A DNA stretch of 64,000 nucleotides from Leucothrix arctica (GTDB taxonomy: Bacteria > Pseudomonadota > Gammaproteobacteria > Thiotrichales > Thiotrichaceae). The stretch lies in the NCBI RefSeq assembly GCF_003172895.1, contig NZ_QGKL01000006.1, positions 47,126 through 111,125 on the forward strand, in the 5' to 3' direction. Made by a program: the position numbers and the translations under genes. This document shows, in pieces, positions 43,032 to 52,144 of the stretch. Numbering within the stretch: position 1 is the first letter of the stretch; every line of letters begins with the position of its first letter. The notes under the pieces were generated by a model. The model made no database searches. It was not told the DNA's origin and worked only from the letters and a program-made list of their open reading frames with translations.

Positions 43032-44261
43032 TTACTGACGCTTAAACGGTCGCGCCTTACCCTGCACACAATAACGCAAACCTTGTCGGTAACAACGCCC
43101 CGCATTAAGCTCATCGCCCATCAACGTCAGCAACTCGCCCAACTCATGATAAACACGCTGATCTGGTACTAACATCAACGCCTTTTCGTAATAATTTGCA
43201 CTGTTTTCGTGATCATCCGTTTGCTTGTACAAACGCGCCAAGCACAGCATTAAAGCAGGATCACTGGGCATAGTGTCTTGCCACTTCAACACCCTTTCCA
43301 ACGCAGTTTTTGGCCAACGATGTTCAATACGACCGTAACTAGCCAACAACTCACACGCAGGTTTCTGCTCCATCGCTTGCTCTAAAACAGGCACGGCAAC
43401 ATCACCACCACCCGCGTTATTTAGTGCGTTGCAGTAAGCTTCAACCGCGTAAGTTTTTTGGCGAATATCGCTCGGGATGCTCTGCCAAATATCACCCAAT
43501 ACGGCCAAGTCTTGCTTGCCACTATTCGCTTCAAACAACCCAATGACTGCTTGCTTCATGTAGGCTTTTTGCTGAGCAATTTCGACAGGTGTTATCTCAT
43601 CATTTTCCTGCTTCATCAGCTCAGGCACTAACTCTGCCAAGTGCTTCCAATCTTCCTGTTGAAAGTAAACTTTTGCTAGTAACTGGTTAGGAAACGGATG
43701 ACTCGGTGACAACTCGCGCAAGTGAATCAGCGTTGCACGTGCCTGCTCGACCTGACCACTCTCAAACTGCATGGTTGCTTGAGAAACCGCAACGGCAATC
43801 TCTGCCTCTTCACCATAAGCACTGGCTGTTTTCAGGTAGTCATCACGCTTTGGATACGCTTGTCTCATGTGAGCCGCACGCGCTGCACCTAGGTAATTTA
43901 GCAGCGGTGTTTCTGAGTACCCCACACGCTCCATCATCAGTTTTTCAGCTTCAGGGAAGTGTCCTTCGACCAAGCTTACCATACCGTTTTTAAGGTCTTG
44001 CTGAGACTCTAGTACACGCTTTATATCGTTACGCTGGTTAATACGGCGCGGCGCCATTAGTAAAGTATACACACTAGAAACCACTAGATAGCAAAACGCA
44101 AAACCAAACAGCAGTGCCATCGCTAGGGTGAAAGTACTCACCTCAACCGTCATACTTTGCCCCCATAAAATCGTTAAATCTTGTGAGTTACGTAGCAGCA
44201 TAAGGCCAACGACGTATATAACGCCAATGGCGACAATGATTAAAAATGGATATAAAATCAT
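43032..44261 (-). CDS. hemY: HemY, haem-biosynthesis-associated TPR membrane protein
   Basis: A 409-residue protein with two N-terminal membrane helices (about 4-22 and 42-66) and a HemY_N region (RRINQRNDIKRVLESQQDLKNGMVSLVEGHFPEAEKLM), followed by TPR-like repeats (QVEQARATLIHLRELSPSHPFPNQLLAKVYF, ALMLCLARLYKQTDDHENSANYYEKALML). This is the gammaproteobacterial HemY linked to the hem operon, not the protoporphyrinogen oxidase of the same name. Its ATG overlaps the end of hemX by four bases. It is thought to organise late haem-precursor enzymes at the inner membrane. Confidence 0.9.
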   Translation of the reverse strand: MILYPFLIIVAIGVIYVVGLMLLRNSQDLTILWGQSMTVEVSTFTLAMALLFGFAFCYLVVSSVYTLLMAPRRINQRNDIKRVLESQQDLKNGMVSLVEGHFPEAEKLMMERVGYSETPLLNYLGAARAAHMRQAYPKRDDYLKTASAYGEEAEIAVAVSQATMQFESGQVEQARATLIHLRELSPSHPFPNQLLAKVYFQQEDWKHLAELVPELMKQENDEITPVEIAQQKAYMKQAVIGLFEANSGKQDLAVLGDIWQSIPSDIRQKTYAVEAYCNALNNAGGGDVAVPVLEQAMEQKPACELLASYGRIEHRWPKTALERVLKWQDTMPSDPALMLCLARLYKQTDDHENSANYYEKALMLVPDQRVYHELGELLTLMGDELNAGRCYRQGLRYCVQGKARPFKRQ

Positions 44262-45343
44262 TGAGCCGCCTCACTCTTATCAAGCAGTAAAGTGCCCAAC
44301 ATATCTGTTGAGACAATCACCGGAACGCGAGCAATTAACGTTAACGACTTCAACTCATCAAAGCTTTCCTTTTGTGTTGAACTCAATGAGGTGGTATGAT
44401 CATTTTCCAGCTGCTCGATGATCTGAGTCAACTGCAAATCATAAGCAGTTTGCTGGTGTTTAAGTGCCAATAGCTTCAAGCCTTCTAGCTTCAATTGCAG
44501 TAATGCGTAACGCACGGTGTCCGTATCACCAGTGATTTTCTTCGCTAGTTTTTCATCGTAGGTACGGATAACAACAGCATTATTAATACTTTCTTTAACG
44601 CGATTAATCATCGAGTTACGACCATCTGTTTCTGTCACTTTCAGAAGCTTTCTGATAGATGCTTCGGCAGGTATATCTGAGTCTTGAGGTCTAAGACTTT
44701 CCGATAAGTTTCCAATTTTCTCAACCACATCAGCCAAGTCCACAGGCTGATAACTATTTAGCAATACAATGTCTTTCGCTATTTGCGCACGTACGGTTAA
44801 TAAGCGAGGCATCGCCGCTTGAGCTAACGCTTGATCAGCTAATACTAATGCTTGTTGAGCAGCCTCTATATCTTGGTCTAGTAATAACTTTCGTGAGGCA
44901 ACCTGTAACAAATAACGTGCTTCATTAGCCTTCCACTGCTGGCTTGGTGCGACTGCTTGTTGCTGGCTGTTTTGCTGTATCGTCATCTGCTGCGCTTGCT
45001 TACTCAAAGCCTCTGTGATGAACTCGTTACTCTCTTTAACTGCCTTTAATTCGCTTAGCTCTGCCGATGCCTGAGCGTTAGTTTTTTCTAACTTTTTAGA
45101 GATGCCTTGCTGCCAAGAGTCAACCTCTGACTTGGTCGCAAAGGCCGGTGCAATATTAGAAAATTGTAGCGCCATTTCTTGTGCAGCTTTAGCTTTGTCA
45201 TGAACGCGCAGAAAGTTCTTATAACCTGCTGCAATACCGACAACCGTGAAAAACAGCGCCAACCACGTCAAAAACAAGGTGAATGTGGAACGCTTACGCA
45301 GCGTTCTCAGCTGTCTTTCCAAGCTGGAGTTACTATTCATCAT
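44258..45343 (-). CDS. hemX: HemX, membrane-anchored hem-operon protein
   Basis: A 361-residue protein with one N-terminal membrane helix (about 22-42, TLFLTWLALFFTVVGIAAGY), then a long coiled-coil region rich in Gln and Ala (about 75-140) and a C-terminal periplasmic domain (WKANEARYLLQVASRKLLLDQD, DKLA.KKITGDTDTVRYALLQL). This is the layout of gammaproteobacterial HemX (older name: putative uroporphyrinogen methyltransferase). It has no methyltransferase motif. It lies between hemD (18 bases) and hemY (overlap), as usual. Confidence 0.9.
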   Translation of the reverse strand: MMNSNSSLERQLRTLRKRSTFTLFLTWLALFFTVVGIAAGYKNFLRVHDKAKAAQEMALQFSNIAPAFATKSEVDSWQQGISKKLEKTNAQASAELSELKAVKESNEFITEALSKQAQQMTIQQNSQQQAVAPSQQWKANEARYLLQVASRKLLLDQDIEAAQQALVLADQALAQAAMPRLLTVRAQIAKDIVLLNSYQPVDLADVVEKIGNLSESLRPQDSDIPAEASIRKLLKVTETDGRNSMINRVKESINNAVVIRTYDEKLAKKITGDTDTVRYALLQLKLEGLKLLALKHQQTAYDLQLTQIIEQLENDHTTSLSSTQKESFDELKSLTLIARVPVIVSTDMLGTLLLDKSEAAQ

Positions 45344-45361
45344 CTAAGACTTACCTTATAA

Positions 45362-46132
45362 TTATTTCTGATTTGCCCATGAAATTAGGCATTTATAGAT
45401 ACTTTCGTCACTAGGGTCGGACGCCACTAGCAGCTCACCCTCATAAGCCGCTAATACCGAACTGTTAGCAATACGCGGACTTCCTAGTAAAAGTGTTGTG
45501 TGACTCAGCACTGTTTGTCCCCGTGTAACATCAAACAGATTGAGCAAGCTTTCTTCGCTTGTAAGTAGGATTATAGCCAGTGTTTGCGTATCAAGAAACT
45601 TAACTAATGGCAATAAATTAGCCATTGGACAGATCCGTTGATAAACATCAACATATGCCACCTCAGCCCCTCGCTGACTTAAGGTTTCTTTCAGTAGCTC
45701 GCGACCACCCTCGCCTCTGATAATACTGATCTTTTGCCCTGTTACATTTTGCAACTCGGGTAAGGCCAGCAGTGCTTCACTGTTAAATTTTTCCTGTGGA
45801 ACAAGTGTTGCTGTTATGCCATGAGTCGCTAATGCTTGCGCTGTTTTTTTGCCAACCGCTGCGATATTACAACGGGTCGGTAAGGGTGCTTTGAGCTTAG
45901 CCAGCGCATATTCTACCGCATTAGCACTAGTGAAAATCACGCAGTCTTGCGAGTGTAACGCTGATAACTGTTCAAGGCAGCGAGCCATATTACTTGGCTC
46001 GGTAATCTCTAATAAGGGAAATTTTAGTACCTCTGCACCCGCTGCTATCAACTGCTGTTCTGCATGTTGTGCTTGGTGTGTTGGACGCGTGATAACAATC
46101 CCGCATCCTTTTAAAGGCAGCGTTGTTGCCAT
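45362..46132 (-). CDS. hemD: Uroporphyrinogen-III synthase
   Basis: HemD cyclises hydroxymethylbilane to uroporphyrinogen III. The 256-residue protein shows the weakly conserved two-domain pattern: GCGIVITRPTHQAQHAEQQLIAAGAEVLKFPLLEI at the start, IFTSANAVEYAL, IAAVGKKTAQALATHGI, ISIIRGEGGRELLKETLSQRGAEVAYVDVYQR and ILLTSEESLLNLF. Its ATG overlaps the hemC stop (TAATG), so the two are translationally coupled. Confidence 0.93.
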   Translation of the reverse strand: MATTLPLKGCGIVITRPTHQAQHAEQQLIAAGAEVLKFPLLEITEPSNMARCLEQLSALHSQDCVIFTSANAVEYALAKLKAPLPTRCNIAAVGKKTAQALATHGITATLVPQEKFNSEALLALPELQNVTGQKISIIRGEGGRELLKETLSQRGAEVAYVDVYQRICPMANLLPLVKFLDTQTLAIILLTSEESLLNLFDVTRGQTVLSHTTLLLGSPRIANSSVLAAYEGELLVASDPSDESIYKCLISWANQK

Positions 46133-47064
46133 TACTCGACGTGGATACCAATGCTTTCAAGCACTGCACGACCACCTTGGTCTAGTAGATCTTCTGCAAC
46201 CGCAACACCGAGCGCTTCTGCATTGGCAATCGCACCTACTTTTTCACTGCGGTAAACTTTTGAACCATCAGGGAAACCGATCAAACCACGTAGCCGAATT
46301 TGATCACCTTGCAGCTCTGCAAAACCTGCTACTGGCACTTGGCAACCGCCGTTTAAACGACTATTTAGCGCACGCTCTGCACGTACTCTTATGTCTGTTT
46401 CTGCGTGAATGAGTGGTGCTAATAAGGCATTTACACGCTCATCATCCACACGGCACTCGATACCAACCGCGCCTTGACCAATTGCTGGCAGACTTTGGTC
46501 TGAGCTAATGCCTTGACGAATACGGTCTTCAAAACCTAAACGAATCAAGCCTGCTGACGCTAGGATAATCGCATCATATTCGTCGTTGTCTAGCTTGGCT
46601 AAACGAGTGTTAACGTTACCGCGCAAGTCCAAAATCTTTAGGTCAGGACGGTATTCACGAATCTGTGTTTGTCGACGTAAGCTACAGGTACCGACGCGCG
46701 CGCCTTGTGGTAACTCTTCAATCGACGCGTAGGTGTTTGACACAAATGCATCAGTTGGGTCTTCACGCTCCAAAATGACTGGCAAATGTAGGCCTTCTGG
46801 AAATGCCATGGGCACGTCTTTCATAGAGTGAACGGCGATGTCTGCCACGCCTTCTAGCATGCCTGTTTCTAACTCTTTAACAAACAAGCCTTTGCCACCG
46901 ATTTTTGCGAGTGGTGTATCCAAAATAACGTCACCACGCGTCATCATTCCCACTAGTTCTACTTCTAGACTTGGGTGAATGGCTTTTAAGCGACTAGCAA
47001 CGTGTTCTGCTTGCCAAAGTGCCAGTGCGCTTTTACGGGTTGCTATACGTATAATATTGGGCAT
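46132..47064 (-). CDS. hemC: Hydroxymethylbilane synthase (porphobilinogen deaminase)
   Basis: HemC joins four porphobilinogens into hydroxymethylbilane in tetrapyrrole synthesis. The 310-residue protein has all the usual signatures: [62 protein letters not shown], and [11 protein letters not shown] with C241 as the site of the dipyrromethane cofactor. It is the first gene of hemC-hemD-hemX-hemY, with a long upstream region carrying a 13-bp inverted repeat at 47239-47275. Confidence 0.97.
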   Translation of the reverse strand: MPNIIRIATRKSALALWQAEHVASRLKAIHPSLEVELVGMMTRGDVILDTPLAKIGGKGLFVKELETGMLEGVADIAVHSMKDVPMAFPEGLHLPVILEREDPTDAFVSNTYASIEELPQGARVGTCSLRRQTQIREYRPDLKILDLRGNVNTRLAKLDNDEYDAIILASAGLIRLGFEDRIRQGISSDQSLPAIGQGAVGIECRVDDERVNALLAPLIHAETDIRVRAERALNSRLNGGCQVPVAGFAELQGDQIRLRGLIGFPDGSKVYRSEKVGAIANAEALGVAVAEDLLDQGGRAVLESIGIHVE

Positions 47065-47238
47065 AAGACTGACTTCTTAAAGAGGATGGAAAATCAGCAC
47101 TTTACGATAAAAGCCGTTTTTAGGCAAAGCAATCGGAAAAGCATAAGGATGATCAAGCTTACTGAGTCATCTTTTTTATGACACAGAATAATCACTCAAC
47201 GTTCATAAGTGACATAACTGACTTTGCTTCGTCGTATG

Positions 47239-47275
47239 GTGACACTTTAGGTGCTGTGTCAGCCTAAAGTGTCAC
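47239..47275. repeat. 13-bp perfect inverted repeat upstream of hemC
   Basis: GTGACACTTTAGG (47239-47251) and its exact complement CCTAAAGTGTCAC (47263-47275) are 11 bases apart, 175 bases upstream of the hemC ATG. The spacing and the lack of a T-run favour a protein-binding site or an RNA hairpin in a long leader over a terminator. Confidence 0.65.
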
Positions 47276-47477
47276 GTACAATAAAAACAACTAAACACAA
47301 CACTTTCAGAAACTTATATTAATTACAACTTTTTTGGCATGCCATCTGCATACTACTTATCAACAACAGAAAAGAATAAAAACGATAATAATAAAAACCA
47401 AATTTACCAGCAAGCCCCTGAGAAAGATCGATCTACTAATAATAAAAATAAGATCATCGGCAATCTCAACACCTATA

Positions 47478-47511
47478 CGCTCTTTGCTTCCCCCGGCAAA
47501 GAGCGTTTTTT
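47478..47511 (+). terminator. Orphan rho-independent terminator (possible small RNA 3' end)
   Basis: CGCTCTTTGC (47478-47487) pairs with GCAAAGAGCG (47496-47505) across an eight-base loop and is followed by TTTTTT. The T-run is only on the plus strand. The nearest upstream genes are all on the minus strand, so it may end a small plus-strand RNA starting somewhere after about 47330. It cannot serve the aldolase gene, which needs the opposite orientation. Confidence 0.75.
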
Positions 47512-47543
47512 CTTTCTGAAGTGCCCATTACTTAAAACCCAAC

Positions 47544-48374
47544 TTACTGCCCAAGTAACACAATCATCTTCTCCGCCTCATCTGCCATCTCAGGCACAAC
47601 CTGCTTCATAATTTCAAGCCGGTCAAAAACAAAGTCATCTTTCTCAAAGATATCTCTCAAAGAATTACCAAATCGCTGACGCAAACACGTTCCAATATTA
47701 AACTTACAAATACCCTTACGCGCCAACTCCTGAACATCATCATGCCTAATACCACTCGTCCCATGAATCACCATCGGCGTTTTCACAGAATCCATCAGCA
47801 ACTGAAAGTGCTCAAAATCAATATCAACAAAGGCATTTTCAATACGGTGAACATTCCCCACCGAAATAGCGATAGCATCTGGCCCAGCCTGCTCTTCCAT
47901 CGCTAGCGCTTCACTTATTTCAGTCAACGCTGACTTTATGTGATCACGCCCAGTCGCATACGGCACTGAGCCAACCTCAGCTTCAACAGAGACATCCCTC
48001 GCTTTGGCATACTCGACAACTTCTCGAATACCCGCAATATTTTCTTCGATAGACTTCTGCGAACAGTCATACATCACTGACGTAAAGCCACAATCAACCG
48101 CCTGCTTTACCGTTTCAATATCATAAGTATGATCAAGGTGAAGACAGACTGGAGTAGTCGCAGACTCCGCAAGTTGAAGCAGCATCGCAGCGATGGTTTC
48201 CAGCGGCATAAACTGCCGCATATCAAGATTAATGGATAAAATCACACTGGCATTGCGCCGCTCAGCAGCCGTAACAACCGCCAGTGCATCCTCATATCCA
48301 AACACATTAAAACAGGCTACGCCGTAGCCTTTCTCACGTGCAGGTTTAAGTAAATCAGCTAAGTTTTTTAACAT
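47544..48374 (-). CDS. Class II fructose-bisphosphate-type aldolase, IolJ-like
   Basis: A 276-residue zinc aldolase: PAREKGYGVACFNVFGYEDALAVV, HLDHTYD (79-85; D81 and H82 as catalytic base and zinc ligand), SVEAEVGSV, ISVGNVHR and VIHGTSGI are standard class II motifs. In inositol loci such enzymes (IolJ) split 2-deoxy-5-keto-gluconate 6-phosphate into dihydroxyacetone phosphate and malonate semialdehyde. It is the last gene of a minus-strand set with IolB- and IolC-like genes. Another aldolase function for the pathway is present as the DUF2090 part of the fusion at 55465-57366. Confidence 0.88.
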   Translation of the reverse strand: MLKNLADLLKPAREKGYGVACFNVFGYEDALAVVTAAERRNASVILSINLDMRQFMPLETIAAMLLQLAESATTPVCLHLDHTYDIETVKQAVDCGFTSVMYDCSQKSIEENIAGIREVVEYAKARDVSVEAEVGSVPYATGRDHIKSALTEISEALAMEEQAGPDAIAISVGNVHRIENAFVDIDFEHFQLLMDSVKTPMVIHGTSGIRHDDVQELARKGICKFNIGTCLRQRFGNSLRDIFEKDDFVFDRLEIMKQVVPEMADEAEKMIVLLGQ

Positions 48375-48392
48375 AGGACAGACACCTAATTG

Positions 48393-49232
48393 TTATTTGA
48401 ATTTACTAATCATGTCTTTAATGCCGGGAATAGTTTCCAGCTGATAGGCATTTTCCGGATGGAAGTTTTGTTGCAGAGAACGCTGCGACAAACCTGCAAG
48501 AATAGTGAAGTAGTACATTTCATAACCTGGCGCAACGACGCAAGGGTGATAACCCTTTTCAATCTTAATCGTTGAGCTATTCTTGATATGGTAAACCTCT
48601 TCACTATTGTCTTCTTCGCGTGTCATAAACTGTGCACCAAAGCCATTTTCAGGATTAAAGCGGAAGTTATACACTTCATCGTGACGAGACTCTTCTGGCA
48701 AATTATCCGTGTCATGCTTATGTGGTGGGAAACCTGACCAACCACCTTGGCCAACTGTAAACAACTCGCTGACCAATAGCTTACCTACTTTTCCAGGCGG
48801 CTTCTGACCAAGGATATGCTTTATCTTACGGTGAGTTTTAGTATCATCTGAGCCGTATTGAACCATGTCAACATCACTCTCACGAACCACAAATGGCTCA
48901 TACACTTCATCATGCTTAGCACCGGCAATAAACACTTCTGCGGACTCTGAAACACACGTCAAAGTAGCCTCTGCACCCACTGGTACGTAAGCACCTTCTG
49001 GGTCGCCTTCCCATATATGGTTACGCTTACCAACAGCATCAAAGGTTTGCTCCATCACGCTGACATCAACACTGCCCGTCGCTGGTGCTACACACGTCTC
49101 GTAACCGTCTACAGAGTAAGTGTAAGTGTCCCCTTTTTCCAACTTCACTATATTAAAATAACACAGCGGTACTTGCTTATCATCTCTACCAACAATCGCT
49201 TCATTACGATTGTCGTATGCTGGTATATGCAT
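48393..49232 (-). CDS. iolB: IolB-like 5-deoxy-glucuronate isomerase (minus-arm copy)
   Basis: The start is ATG 49232 (MHIPAYDNRNEAI), with TTGGAGATAAAG upstream. The 279-residue bicupin has the KduI/IolB motifs: GQGGWSGFPPHKHDTDNLPEE with the metal-binding histidines, EVYNFRFNPENGFG, and KGYHPCVVAPGYEMYYF. IolB converts 5-deoxy-D-glucuronate to 2-deoxy-5-keto-D-gluconate. It is 18 bases upstream of the aldolase gene and two bases from the kinase gene. A second IolB lies in the plus arm (59280-60077); the two are clearly divergent. Confidence 0.88.
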   Translation of the reverse strand: MHIPAYDNRNEAIVGRDDKQVPLCYFNIVKLEKGDTYTYSVDGYETCVAPATGSVDVSVMEQTFDAVGKRNHIWEGDPEGAYVPVGAEATLTCVSESAEVFIAGAKHDEVYEPFVVRESDVDMVQYGSDDTKTHRKIKHILGQKPPGKVGKLLVSELFTVGQGGWSGFPPHKHDTDNLPEESRHDEVYNFRFNPENGFGAQFMTREEDNSEEVYHIKNSSTIKIEKGYHPCVVAPGYEMYYFTILAGLSQRSLQQNFHPENAYQLETIPGIKDMISKFK

Positions 49233-49234
49233 CT

Positions 49235-50221
49235 TTATCTCCAAATAGCAGCAGGCTTCATCTGCTGCTGAGTCATTAATTGTTCGATTTCTTTCGCTGC
49301 CGGCATCACGCTTGCACAACCTCGCTTTGACACCACAATCGCAGCAGCGGCACTGCCGATACTAATGGCTTTCTCCCAGTCATTTAACTGGTAAAAACTA
49401 GCCACTAAGTTGCCAAGAAACGCATCACCCGCTCCATAAGGCTTGAGTGGTGTGACAGGATATACGCCACTGTCTAATCGAGTAGCTCCGTTAAATACAC
49501 TAGAGCCAGCACCGCCTCGTTTCAAAACGATGACCGTGTTACTTTCTTCATAGTACTTAACTAAGTTGTCGACATCGTCATTGAGAATCGCAAACTCTTC
49601 TTCATTTCCAACGATCACGTCACAGTAACTCGCCGCTTCCGAATAGACCTGTCTGGTTTCAGCTTCATCGCGCCAGTTAAACTTTCGGTAGTCCAAATCA
49701 AACCATATTTGGCAGTCATTGGATTTGGCAATTTTTATCGCTTCGAGGGTATTTAAGCGTGACTCGGTATCAATCAAACTCGTCCCTGTAATCACTAAGT
49801 CAGTGGCATTTTCTAACGCTATTCGACTTTCATCGGTTAGCTTAAAGGCCAAGTCCGCAGGATTATTACGATAAATAACGACTTCGCTGTCATCCTGACA
49901 CACTTCTGCCAGCGCCAAACTCGTTCGCTCATTACCCTCAGTAACTGTTATCAAACGACGATTAACACCAAAGGTTTTTAGCTTTTTAAGAACAAAGTCA
50001 CCCACAGGGTCTTTTGATACACCAGACAACAGAGCAACCGACGCGCCAGCACAAGACATAGCCACTGCGATATTTCCTGCTGACCCGCCAAGGTCAGCAG
50101 TAAATGAATCTGCATCTCGTGTTTTACAACCGTCTGGGTCTGGATATAAATCCATCCCAGCACGGCCAATCACGATAGCATTCAGCGCTTGCTTTGTTTG
50201 TGAGGCGTTAGACTCAGACAT
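49235..50221 (-). CDS. PfkB-family sugar kinase, IolC-like
   Basis: A 328-residue ribokinase-family enzyme: NAIVIGRAGMDLYPD at the start, DLGGSAGNIAVAMS (43-56), and the catalytic GAGDAF loop (263-268, D266 as base). It closely follows the pattern of 5-dehydro-2-deoxygluconokinase (IolC). It stands between the Gfo/Idh gene (eight-base overlap) and iolB (two bases). The pathway also has an IolC domain in the fusion protein of the plus arm, so this enzyme may serve a different cyclitol or deoxy-sugar. Confidence 0.88.
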   Translation of the reverse strand: MSESNASQTKQALNAIVIGRAGMDLYPDPDGCKTRDADSFTADLGGSAGNIAVAMSCAGASVALLSGVSKDPVGDFVLKKLKTFGVNRRLITVTEGNERTSLALAEVCQDDSEVVIYRNNPADLAFKLTDESRIALENATDLVITGTSLIDTESRLNTLEAIKIAKSNDCQIWFDLDYRKFNWRDEAETRQVYSEAASYCDVIVGNEEEFAILNDDVDNLVKYYEESNTVIVLKRGGAGSSVFNGATRLDSGVYPVTPLKPYGAGDAFLGNLVASFYQLNDWEKAISIGSAAAAIVVSKRGCASVMPAAKEIEQLMTQQQMKPAAIWR

Positions 50222-51338
50222 CAGTCCATGCGCCAGACATCGCAGAGCGATCTATGGCATCCATTACTTTTTCAATCTTCAGCCCGTCTTCAAAACTAGG
50301 CCATGCTGGGGTGTTCTCTGAAATTGCTGTTAGTAGTTTATGTAGCTCACAAACCTTCACATCAATAAAACCAAGTGTGTGTCCTGCATTTGGCAAAAAT
50401 GCACTATACGGCTCATGGTACTGACCAGAGTGTATGGTTCGGAAACCTTGCTGTCTTGGGTCATCACTGCGCTTATAAAGTTGTAACTCGTTCAAGCGTT
50501 CTTGGTCATGACAAATCATGCCTTGCGAACCATGTATTTCCCAACGTAAACCACACTTTCTACCCCAAGCCACACGACTGACTCGCAGCGTACCTTTAAT
50601 ACCACTTGAGAAATGCGCCAATGCAGTACACACATCATCGTTATCTACTGGCAACATCTGCTCAGGATTATTAGGATCTTTACGCTCCTTATAAACCGTA
50701 TCGTAATCACCGACTAAACGAGTCACTTCAGCACCCGTCATGAAGTGAGCCATACTCACTAGATGACACATCACATCCGCATTGGCACCTGTTCCAGACG
50801 CTTCGCGACTCATACGCCAGCTGTGTGGACGATCAGGATCCGCTTCATTATCCACATCATAAATTCCGTGGAAACCAGTCACTTCACCAATCACACCTTC
50901 ATTAACAAGGTCACGTGCCGATTGGACCAACGGGTTTTGCGTGTAGTTATAACCTAGCATTGTTTGGCAGTTTGACTCATTAGCAGCCGCTAACATTTCT
51001 TCTGCTTCAGGCACAGTCGTCGCCATCGGCTTTTCACACCAAACATGCTTACCTGCTTTAAGTGCTGCAACTGCTATTTCTTTATGAACGGAGTTAGGCA
51101 CACAAATAGAGATCAACTGAACCTTAGGATCATTCACTACATCCATATAGTTTGTAGTTGAACGAGCAAACCCCATTTCAATTTGTTTTGCCTTTGCAAT
51201 ATCAGGATCAATATCACACACCATCTCTAAGCGTGGTCTTAACCCGCCACCAAAAGCAGTACCAGCAGCCGCATAAGCAAGTGAATGAGCTTTGCCCATA
51301 AACGCTGTACCAATTACACCAACACCAATTTCTTGCAT
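50214..51338 (-). CDS. Gfo/Idh/MocA-family dehydrogenase (inositol/cyclitol type)
   Basis: A 374-residue oxidoreductase: IGVGVIGTAFMGKAH (4-18) is the NAD-binding motif, WCEKPMA (about 96-102) the EKP motif, and DVMCHLVSMAHFMTG (193-207) carries the active-site segment. It is a paralogue of the gene at 62066-63160, with the same MxEIGxGxxGxxxMGKAHS opening and LRPRLEM segment. It probably oxidises an inositol isomer or related cyclitol imported by the adjacent ABC transporter. Confidence 0.9.
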   Translation of the reverse strand: MQEIGVGVIGTAFMGKAHSLAYAAAGTAFGGGLRPRLEMVCDIDPDIAKAKQIEMGFARSTTNYMDVVNDPKVQLISICVPNSVHKEIAVAALKAGKHVWCEKPMATTVPEAEEMLAAANESNCQTMLGYNYTQNPLVQSARDLVNEGVIGEVTGFHGIYDVDNEADPDRPHSWRMSREASGTGANADVMCHLVSMAHFMTGAEVTRLVGDYDTVYKERKDPNNPEQMLPVDNDDVCTALAHFSSGIKGTLRVSRVAWGRKCGLRWEIHGSQGMICHDQERLNELQLYKRSDDPRQQGFRTIHSGQYHEPYSAFLPNAGHTLGFIDVKVCELHKLLTAISENTPAWPSFEDGLKIEKVMDAIDRSAMSGAWTDV

Positions 51339-51378
51339 CTTTCGAACTCTCCATCACAGGAAGTAATAATTTAGGGGA

Positions 51379-52143
51379 TTACCTGATTTCTAACTTAGCT
51401 AGCTCTTGACCACCAGCCATAAGGTTTTGCAACTCATCTGCTTCAATTTCACCACGCTTGGCAGTACCTAGCGTCTTACCTCGATTTAGTACCGTAAAAC
51501 GATCACCAACCACCATCGCGTGATTGACATTGTGAGTGATGAAAACCACACCGATACCTTGCTTACGTACTTTCTCAATCGTCGCTAGAACATTAGCCGT
51601 TTGACGTACACCTAGCGCAGACGTTGGCTCATCCAGTATTAGCACCTTCGCACCAAAGTGAACCGCTCTCGCGATAGCGACAGTCTGACGCTCACCACCT
51701 GACAACGTACCAACCGCTTGATCTGGCGATCGTAAGTTAATACCCATTTCTTTCATTTCAGCCATCGTAATATCGGCAGCTTTCTTATGATCAAAAAAGC
51801 TAATACCCGCGACCTTTTTCGTCGGCTCGTTACCCATGAAAAAGTTACGTGTTACCGACATCAGCGGAATCATTGCCAAGTCTTGATACACTGTCGCAAT
51901 ACCAGCAGTGATCGCTTCTCTAGGGCGCGAAAAGCTCATCGGCTTGCCTTCAAAAAATATCTCACCTGAAGTTGCCTGATGAACACCCGACATCGTTTTA
52001 ATGAACGTCGATTTACCCGCACCGTTATCACCCAGCAAGCAGTGACACTCGCCAGGATAAACAGACAGCGACACACCTGATAACGCAATCACAGAACCAA
52101 AATGCTTCTGGATGTTTTTCATTTCAATAATTGGAGTTTCCAT
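51379..52143 (-). CDS. Sugar/cyclitol ABC transporter ATPase (CUT2, single-domain)
   Basis: A 254-residue ATPase with Walker A GDNGAGKST (38-46), Q-loop VYQDLAMIPLMSV, signature LSGGERQTVAIARA, Walker B VLILDEPTSALG and a switch His in FITHNV. Having one nucleotide-binding domain instead of two, it resembles FrcA-type CUT2 ATPases. It lies directly after the permease gene (one base) and energises import with the proteins encoded at 52145 and 53339. Confidence 0.93.
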   Translation of the reverse strand: METPIIEMKNIQKHFGSVIALSGVSLSVYPGECHCLLGDNGAGKSTFIKTMSGVHQATSGEIFFEGKPMSFSRPREAITAGIATVYQDLAMIPLMSVTRNFFMGNEPTKKVAGISFFDHKKAADITMAEMKEMGINLRSPDQAVGTLSGGERQTVAIARAVHFGAKVLILDEPTSALGVRQTANVLATIEKVRKQGIGVVFITHNVNHAMVVGDRFTVLNRGKTLGTAKRGEIEADELQNLMAGGQELAKLEIR

Positions 52144-52144
52144 G

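Larger units (their letters stand above)
47065..47543. other. Intergenic region between hemC and the inositol aldolase gene
   Basis: This 479-base AT-rich gap holds the hemC promoter region with a 13-bp inverted repeat (47239-47275) and, further right, a plus-strand terminator (47478-47511) with no annotated gene in front of it. Plus-strand frames here are short, Lys/Asn-rich and not convincing as genes. Confidence 0.6.

Noticed and set aside
43032..44261. HemY as protoporphyrinogen oxidase
   Set aside because: There is no FAD-binding motif; the protein has two membrane helices and TPR-like repeats, the gammaproteobacterial HemY type.
47334..47611. Plus-strand Lys/Asn-rich open frame of 90 codons between hemC and the aldolase gene
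   Set aside because: It runs through the orphan terminator hairpin and into the antisense of the aldolase gene; there is no good ribosome site or recognisable domain.
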